Source: Acrocarpospora phusangensis (GTDB lineage: Bacteria; Actinomycetota; Actinomycetes; Streptosporangiales; Streptosporangiaceae). Taken from it: a DNA stretch of 64,000 nt. Below the pieces are notes generated by a model that did not search any database, was not told the DNA's origin, and saw only the letters and a list, made by a program, of their open reading frames with translations. The position numbers and the translations under genes are program-made. The DNA lies in NCBI RefSeq assembly GCF_016862995.1, contig NZ_BOOA01000018.1, positions 60,371-124,370 of the forward strand, read 5' to 3'. Positions 58,945-64,000 of the stretch are shown here, one piece after another. How positions within the stretch are numbered: position 1 is the stretch's first letter; every line of letters starts with the position of its first letter.

Positions 58945-59729
58945 TCGGGGCGCGCGGGGTCGGGGTGCGGCTCGGCGGGCGGCAGATCCTCACGGATGTC
59001 GGCCTGTCCGTGCCCGCCGGGGCCTGGCTGGCCGTCATCGGGCCCAACGGCGCGGGCAAGTCCACCCTCCTGAAGGCCGTGCTGGGGCTGGTTCCGCACC
59101 AGGGCGAGGTGCTGGTCCAGGGGCGCGACGTGCGCGGTCTGAGACCCCGCGAGCGGGCCCGCCTGATCGCGTACGCGCCGCAGAACCCGGTCCTGCCCCC
59201 GGACATGACCGTGGCCGACTACGCCCTGCTCGGGCGCACTCCGTACATCCCGTACCTGGCGGGGGAGACCGCGCACGACCGTGACGTGACCCGCTCGGTC
59301 CTGGCCCGGCTGGACCTGAGCGAGCTCGCCGCCCGCCCGCTCGGCCGTCTCTCCGGCGGCGAACGCCAGCGCGTCGTCCTCGCCCGCGCCCTCGCCCAGC
59401 AGGCCCCCGTGCTCCTGCTGGACGAGCCCACCACCGCCCTGGACCTCGGCCACCAGCAGCAGGTCCTCGAACTCCTGGACCGCCTCCGCCTGGCCGACGG
59501 CCTCACCGTGGTCACCACCCTCCACGACCTCACCCTGGCCGGCCAGTACGCCGACACCCTCCTCCTGCTCTCGAAGGGCCGCACCGCCGCCTCCGGCCCG
59601 CCCGGCCAGGTGCTCACCGAGGACCTCGTGACCGCCCACTTCCACGCGCACGTGCGGATCACCCGCCCGTACGGCCGGCCGGCGGTCCACCTCGAACGCC
59701 CGGGGAACAGGTCAGCCCCGCCCGGCTGA
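58941..59729 (+). CDS. ABC transporter ATPase for the BtuFC-like importer
   Basis: 262 residues from GTG 58941. Walker A GPNGAGKS (34-41), Q loop Gln81 (YAPQNP), signature LSGGERQR (137-144), Walker B VLLLDEPTTALD (~157-168), switch His in TTLHDLTLAG. Standard BtuD/FhuC size. The three-gene unit may bring in cobalamin, which would serve KamDE, or a siderophore; sequence alone does not settle this. Confidence 0.92.
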   Translation: MIGARGVGVRLGGRQILTDVGLSVPAGAWLAVIGPNGAGKSTLLKAVLGLVPHQGEVLVQGRDVRGLRPRERARLIAYAPQNPVLPPDMTVADYALLGRTPYIPYLAGETAHDRDVTRSVLARLDLSELAARPLGRLSGGERQRVVLARALAQQAPVLLLDEPTTALDLGHQQQVLELLDRLRLADGLTVVTTLHDLTLAGQYADTLLLLSKGRTAASGPPGQVLTEDLVTAHFHAHVRITRPYGRPAVHLERPGNRSAPPG

Positions 59730-59755
59730 TCGCGGGGCGGGGCCGGAAGCCGTGC

Positions 59756-61465
59756 TCAGCCGGTGAACTTGACGCTGTTGATGACCGTGTTGATCACGCT
59801 GTCGTCGCACTTGGCCGTGGGGCAGAAGAACGTGATCAGCGCGGACGGCTTGCCGGTCCTGGCCACCAGGAAGGACCGGAAGTCCAGGCGGCCGGTGCCG
59901 GCGCCGTCGCTGAGCACGCCGGTGAGCTTGAACGCGGGCTGGCCGTCCACCGAGGTGGCGACGGGGGCGCCCGGGATGGCGACCGAGCCGGGCAGGGTGG
60001 CCTGGAGGCCGGTCTGGAGGTCCTCGGTCGAGTTGGAGGTGCTGATGGTCTCGGTCGTCTGGGCGACCATGCCGGTGGCGCGGTTCGGGGCACTCTGGAT
60101 GATCGGGTTCACGGCCGACCAGTCCGTGTTGCCGGGCACCGCGAACAGGCCGTCGAACTCCTCCACGGCGGCCGCGGCCGTCACGTGCTGGTCGGTGTAC
60201 TCCTTCAGCGTCCACGTGCCCGGGTAACTGAACTTGAACGGCGCCGCCACGTTCCCCGGATAGGTGTTCCAGGGCGCGTTCTGGTCGCCGCCGCTCTGCG
60301 AGACCACGTACACGATGGCCGCCGCCACCACGCTCAGCGCCGTCACCCCGCCGATGACGGCCGCCAGCGGGAACTTCTTCTTGACGGGCACGATCGTCTG
60401 CGGCGCGTACGTCGGGTAGGACGGGTGCTGCCCGTACGGGTACGACACCTGCGACGGATGCGACGGGTGGGAGGGATGCGACGGATGCGATGACACCGAC
60501 GGGTACGACACCGGCGGATTCGACGTCGGCCCCGGGTACGGCTGCTGCGGGTAGTAGGGAGTCGACTGGGTGCCGGGCGGAGGCCAGCTCCGTACCGACG
60601 ACTGGCTCGGCTGGTCGGTCTCCACGCCGCTGATCGCGTCCCGGAGCGCGGTCACGAACGCCGTGCAGGTCGGGTAGCGGTCCACCGGCGACTTGGCCAG
60701 CGCCCGCTGCATCACCTGGTTGACCCCGTGCGGCAGGTCCGGCCGGTAGGGCGTCAGCGGCGGCGGGTCGTGCGACACGTGCGCGTACAGCAGGGCCAGC
60801 TCGGTGTCCCGCTGGAAGGGCGGCTGGCCGGTGAGGGCCTCGTAGACGACGCAGGCGAAGGCGTACCCGTCGCTGCGGCCGTCCACGGGCAGCCCGCGGA
60901 TCTGCTCGGGCGCGACGTAGCGCGGCGTGCCCATGAAGTGGCCGTGGCTGGTCAGCCCGGCCTCCGCGGAGGCGCTCTTGGTCAGCCCGAAGTCGGTCAG
61001 GTAGACGTGGTCGGCCTCGGTCACCAGGATGTTGGCCGGTTTCACGTCCCGGTGCACCAGGCCGTTGGCGTGCGCCGCGTCCAGCGCCGAGGCGATCTGC
61101 GCGAACAGCCGGTTGGCGCGGGCCACCGGCAGCGGCCCCTGCGTCTGCACCAGCCGGCGCATGTCGCTGCCCTCCACGTAGCGCATCGCGATGAAGAGCA
61201 GGTCCTCGCTCTCGCTGGCCTCGTAGATCGGGATGATGTGCGGATGGTCGATGCTCGCCACCAGCCGGGACTCGCGGACGAACCGGTCGCGGAAGCGGGC
61301 GTCGTGGGCCAGTTGCGGGGCCAGGATCTTGAGCGCCACCGCCCGGCCGAGCCGCTGGTCGCGGGCCCGGTAGACGGTGGCCATGCCGCCCCGGCCGATG
61401 ACGGCCTCGATCGTGTAGTCGCCCAGCTGCTGGCCGACCAGGGCGGGGATCGGGGAGTCGCTCAT
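59756..61465 (-). CDS. Receptor-type Ser/Thr protein kinase (PknB-like)
   Basis: 569 residues from ATG 61465, overlapping the preceding stop (ATGA). Kinase domain ~16-275: GRGGMA (24-29), Lys46, HRDVKPAN (138-145) and DFG (158-160). A Pro/Ser/Tyr-rich juxtamembrane region includes four SHP repeats (SHPSHPSHPSHPS). One transmembrane helix (~382-406, FPLAAVIGGVTALSVVAAAIVYVVS) and a ~160-residue extracytoplasmic domain (APFKFSYPGTWTLKEYTDQHVTAAAAVEEF...) follow. It probably senses an envelope signal with the partner protein encoded immediately upstream. Confidence 0.93.
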   Translation of the reverse strand: MSDSPIPALVGQQLGDYTIEAVIGRGGMATVYRARDQRLGRAVALKILAPQLAHDARFRDRFVRESRLVASIDHPHIIPIYEASESEDLLFIAMRYVEGSDMRRLVQTQGPLPVARANRLFAQIASALDAAHANGLVHRDVKPANILVTEADHVYLTDFGLTKSASAEAGLTSHGHFMGTPRYVAPEQIRGLPVDGRSDGYAFACVVYEALTGQPPFQRDTELALLYAHVSHDPPPLTPYRPDLPHGVNQVMQRALAKSPVDRYPTCTAFVTALRDAISGVETDQPSQSSVRSWPPPGTQSTPYYPQQPYPGPTSNPPVSYPSVSSHPSHPSHPSHPSQVSYPYGQHPSYPTYAPQTIVPVKKKFPLAAVIGGVTALSVVAAAIVYVVSQSGGDQNAPWNTYPGNVAAPFKFSYPGTWTLKEYTDQHVTAAAAVEEFDGLFAVPGNTDWSAVNPIIQSAPNRATGMVAQTTETISTSNSTEDLQTGLQATLPGSVAIPGAPVATSVDGQPAFKLTGVLSDGAGTGRLDFRSFLVARTGKPSALITFFCPTAKCDDSVINTVINSVKFTG

Positions 61466-62958
61466 GGCATGTCCGCCGCGTGGCCGCAGAAGCCGCAGAA
61501 CCGGTGGGCGTGACCGAGCCGCATGCCGCACTGGGTGCAGAACTTCTGCGCCCCCAGCTGGCCGACCTGGACGGGCATCGGCTGGCCGAGCTGGGCCTGC
61601 CCGAGCGGCGGCGACATGTCGGACGGCGGCTGGTGCGGTATCGACGGATGGCTGCCGATCGCGCCCCGGAACACCTCCGTCTGGGCCGGCCAGGAGGTGA
61701 CCATCGCCGCGTTGTCCAGCGACCGCTCCCCGCCGTTCCCGTCCCCGCCGCCGCGCCGCCGCTTCAGCAGCACCGGTACGGCTATCGCCACACCCGCCGC
61801 CACCAGCACGATCCCGCCGGTGATCCAGACCCACGCCGAGACGCCGCCGCTCTGCTTGGCCACCGGAGAGGGGCTCGGCTTCTTCTTCGCCGCGTCCTCG
61901 GCCGTGCCCGCCTTGGACTGGGCGATGCGCAGGTACTCGATGGCCACCGCGTGGTCCTGCCGCTTGGACAGCACCGACTGCAGGACCGGGATGGAGGCCC
62001 CGTAGAGCTTGTTGTGGTAGGAGGCCAGCGCGCTCTCGAACACCACGTCCACCGGCCCGCGGCGCGGCGTCACCCCGGCCGCGACCAGGGCGGTCCTGAT
62101 CTCCTCCACGGGCGTCACGGTCGGCGGCAGCTCGCCGCCTCCGGCCAGCAGCCCGACCACTTCGCTCTTGTAGTCGTCGATGACCGCCGCGCCCTGGGAG
62201 TGACCGGCGGCGATGAGCTTGTCGACCTTGGGCTGGTCCTCCTTCTTGAAGGACCGGCTGCCCGCCGGCTCGAAGTGCGCCGTGTCCAGCTTCGGCGGCG
62301 CCTTCGCGGACGGCGGCGTGGCCAGCGTCATGAAGTCGATGGACTCCACGGAGGTGCCCAGCACGGTCCCCAGCGGCACCGTGGGCAGCCCCTCCTTGCC
62401 GCTCGGGTCCACCTTCAGCACGGCCGGGGCCACCGGCGAGTCGCCGGTGTGCAGGATCTCCGCCTTGAGCCCCTGCGGCAGCGGCGGCTGCAGGTACGGG
62501 TACGCGGTCACCGTCGTGGTCACGGTGGCGTTGCAGGTGGAGTTCTGCGTACGCGGCGGGTAGCAGGCCTGGAGCCTGATGTTCAGATCGGGGTCGGAGA
62601 TCGTGTGCCGCTCGAAGTCGGCCGGGATCTTGACCTTGAAGTATTCGGCGAAGACCCGGTTGGCCGCGTAGATCCGCGCGTCGCGGTCTGACTGGACCAC
62701 CGAGGTGGCCGTCACGATCACTCCGTCAGGAGTAACGGTGAAACCACTCCCGTCGGCGAGTTCGGTGTCGTACTCTCGGACGACCTGCTGCAGCTGGCTG
62801 CGGTCGTCGAACAGCGTGATCGAGACATGGGACTCGGACTCCACCCGCACGGCCCCCGGTGTCACCCGGTCCGTCGAGCCGCTGGGGTGGGGGTGCAGCA
62901 TGGGCATGGTTAACATGCCAAGGGCGCCGAGCCCCGCTATGACCGCTAGGCGGGGCAT
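61462..62958 (-). CDS. Membrane protein with degenerate trypsin/HtrA-like outer domain and C-terminal zinc ribbon
   Basis: 498 residues; ATG 62958 follows GAGGAGG. A signal peptide or anchor (~1-25) leads to an outer domain in which GSGFTVTPDGVIVTATSVV (70-88) reads like the HtrA block GSG...DGYIVTNNHVV but with Ser86 where the catalytic His should be, and no GNSGG is visible, so it should not be a protease. After ~340 residues come a helix (~395-415, VWITGGIVLVAAGVAIAVPVLL) and a cytosolic tail ending in a zinc ribbon, CTQCGMRL...CGFCGH. Overlaps the kinase gene by 4 nt, so the two likely form a signalling pair. Confidence 0.8.
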   Translation of the reverse strand: MPRLAVIAGLGALGMLTMPMLHPHPSGSTDRVTPGAVRVESESHVSITLFDDRSQLQQVVREYDTELADGSGFTVTPDGVIVTATSVVQSDRDARIYAANRVFAEYFKVKIPADFERHTISDPDLNIRLQACYPPRTQNSTCNATVTTTVTAYPYLQPPLPQGLKAEILHTGDSPVAPAVLKVDPSGKEGLPTVPLGTVLGTSVESIDFMTLATPPSAKAPPKLDTAHFEPAGSRSFKKEDQPKVDKLIAAGHSQGAAVIDDYKSEVVGLLAGGGELPPTVTPVEEIRTALVAAGVTPRRGPVDVVFESALASYHNKLYGASIPVLQSVLSKRQDHAVAIEYLRIAQSKAGTAEDAAKKKPSPSPVAKQSGGVSAWVWITGGIVLVAAGVAIAVPVLLKRRRGGGDGNGGERSLDNAAMVTSWPAQTEVFRGAIGSHPSIPHQPPSDMSPPLGQAQLGQPMPVQVGQLGAQKFCTQCGMRLGHAHRFCGFCGHAADMP

Positions 62959-63150
62959 CTCCGCCTCCTCTTCGGATCGGAACAGATCTAGACTCGCAGT
63001 GCGCCGAGTGGCCGACAAGGGCTCCCACGGTGACGACATTCAGTTGATACCCGCCAAGGATCAAGCATGCGCTTGCAAACCACTTGTAAACGGATTGAAG
63101 CGGTTCATCGAGCACTACGCCGGATGTCGCGGACAGATTAATCTGCCCCC

Positions 63151-64000
63151 ATGGCCCTCCGCATCTCGAAGGTGGATCTCCTCATCGGCGCCGCCGTGGC
63201 GGCGATCGGCGTCGTCGAGGCGCTCACCACAGCGACCGCCCACGGCGCGGACCAGAACCCTCAGCTGTGGTGGATCCCCCAAGCCGTCATCGCCGGGATT
63301 CTGCTGGCTTTCCGCGGTAAATCGCCCGTTGTGGTGTTCATCGCCATGGTAATCCTGCAATACGTGTGGCATCGGCAGGGTCACGAGACCTGTCAGGTTC
63401 ACCAGCTCATCTCGCTGCTGATCGTCTTCCACACGCTGGGGGCCGGGCTACCCCTCCGGCCTGGGGGTCTGTGGGCTCTGGCCGGAATTCTGGTCTTCGA
63501 TTCCGGGGCCGTGGACCACCGGGCGCTGCCCATCGAAGAGGTAATTTTCCTTACAGTCCTTTTCAGCTTCGCCTACCTGACCGGGCTCGGGCTCCGCGGC
63601 TACCTGGTGCGGCTGCGCCGCCTGGCCGAGCGCGCGGTCCAGCTGGAGGTCGAACGGGAGCGCCGGGCCATGGAGGCGGTCGCGGCCGAGCGTAACCGGA
63701 TCGCCAGGGAGCTGCACGACGTGGTCGCGCACAGCGTCAGCATGATGGTCATGCAGGCGGGGGCGCTGCGCCGTACCCAGGGCGGGGAGAATCCGGTGCT
63801 GCTGGGCATCGAGCAGTCCGGCCGGGAGGCCGTCAACGAGCTGCGCATCATGCTGGGCGCGCTCCGCATGCCCCAGGACGAGGCGCTGCCCCAGCCCGGC
63901 CTCGACCTGGTGCAGAGCCTGATCTCCACGGTCCACAACTCCGGCCTGCGCGTCACCCTCGCCATCGAGGGCGAGCCGGTACGGCTCGCGCCCGGCCTGG
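63151..64000 (+). CDS. Sensor histidine kinase, 3' end missing
   Basis: 283 codons are visible from ATG 63151; the gene runs off the window. Four or five transmembrane helices (~10-160) precede a coiled-coil linker and a HisKA_3 domain with AERNRIARELHDVVAHSVSMMVMQAGALRR (phospho-His189). The HATPase domain is cut off. DesK/NarX-type. A LuxR response regulator would be expected just beyond the edge. Confidence 0.88.
   Translation, partial: MALRISKVDLLIGAAVAAIGVVEALTTATAHGADQNPQLWWIPQAVIAGILLAFRGKSPVVVFIAMVILQYVWHRQGHETCQVHQLISLLIVFHTLGAGLPLRPGGLWALAGILVFDSGAVDHRALPIEEVIFLTVLFSFAYLTGLGLRGYLVRLRRLAERAVQLEVERERRAMEAVAAERNRIARELHDVVAHSVSMMVMQAGALRRTQGGENPVLLGIEQSGREAVNELRIMLGALRMPQDEALPQPGLDLVQSLISTVHNSGLRVTLAIEGEPVRLAPGL

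Overview
The window is very GC-rich chromosomal DNA from a filamentous actinomycete, most likely in or near the Streptosporangiales (Nonomuraea- or Streptosporangium-like). The case rests on GTG and TTG starts, ATGA/GTGA stop-start overlaps, F420-type enzymes, a DUF5753 regulator/DUF397/RsbW-like ATPase triad, several LuxR and HisKA_3 regulators, and a GH74-CBM2 secreted enzyme. The genus is inference. No tRNA, rRNA, CRISPR, insertion sequence, phage or replication gene was found.

Layout. 1-6.8 kb: the 3' end of a secreted X2-type protein, a RIO1 kinase preceded by a small ORF with a strong ribosome site, an AAA ATPase that has lost its Walker A motif, an APH(6)-type kinase, an F420-family enzyme, a small membrane protein behind an array of hairpin repeats, a PadR pair and an Lrp regulator. 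7-18 kb: GH74 xyloglucanase, pta-ackA, two small membrane proteins, an M20 amidohydrolase and a large LuxR ATPase. 18-23 kb: a flavin amine oxidase, a large polytopic protein and a four-copy ~72-bp repeat.

23.1-27.8 kb holds a lysine-fermentation-type module: kce diverging from kdd-kamD-kamE-kal, the last four genes translationally coupled or nearly so. It would convert beta-lysine (or D-lysine) to acetoacetate and crotonyl-CoA and needs adenosylcobalamin. No kamA is present. A BtuFCD-like importer lies at 57-59.7 kb and could supply the cofactor (inference). An acyl-ACP desaturase behind a near-perfect 20-bp palindrome and a lone GroES-like protein follow.

30.3-38.2 kb is the most striking region: seven tightly packed genes encode a secreted CE18/Agd3-like deacetylase, a PelF-like GT4 glycosyltransferase, a polytopic membrane protein of no recognised family, a LegB-like SDR, a sugar nucleotidyltransferase, a second SDR and a spherulin-4 (GH135-like) protein. 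The parts match fungal galactosaminogalactan and bacterial Pel machinery, so I propose a cationic, partly deacetylated amino-sugar exopolysaccharide system of actinobacterial design.

38-56.9 kb: an F420-dependent oxidoreductase, NPCBM and DUF1349 carbohydrate-associated proteins (the latter behind a LacI-type operator), a membrane coiled-coil protein, an M20 deacylase, a TetR regulator, a penicillin acylase, a helicase-associated protein, the DUF5753/DUF397/ATPase triad, metabolic genes, an acyltransferase and a two-component pair. 57-64 kb: the BtuFCD-like importer, a receptor Ser/Thr kinase coupled to a membrane protein whose outer domain looks like an HtrA fold without the catalytic histidine, and the start of another sensor kinase that runs off the end.
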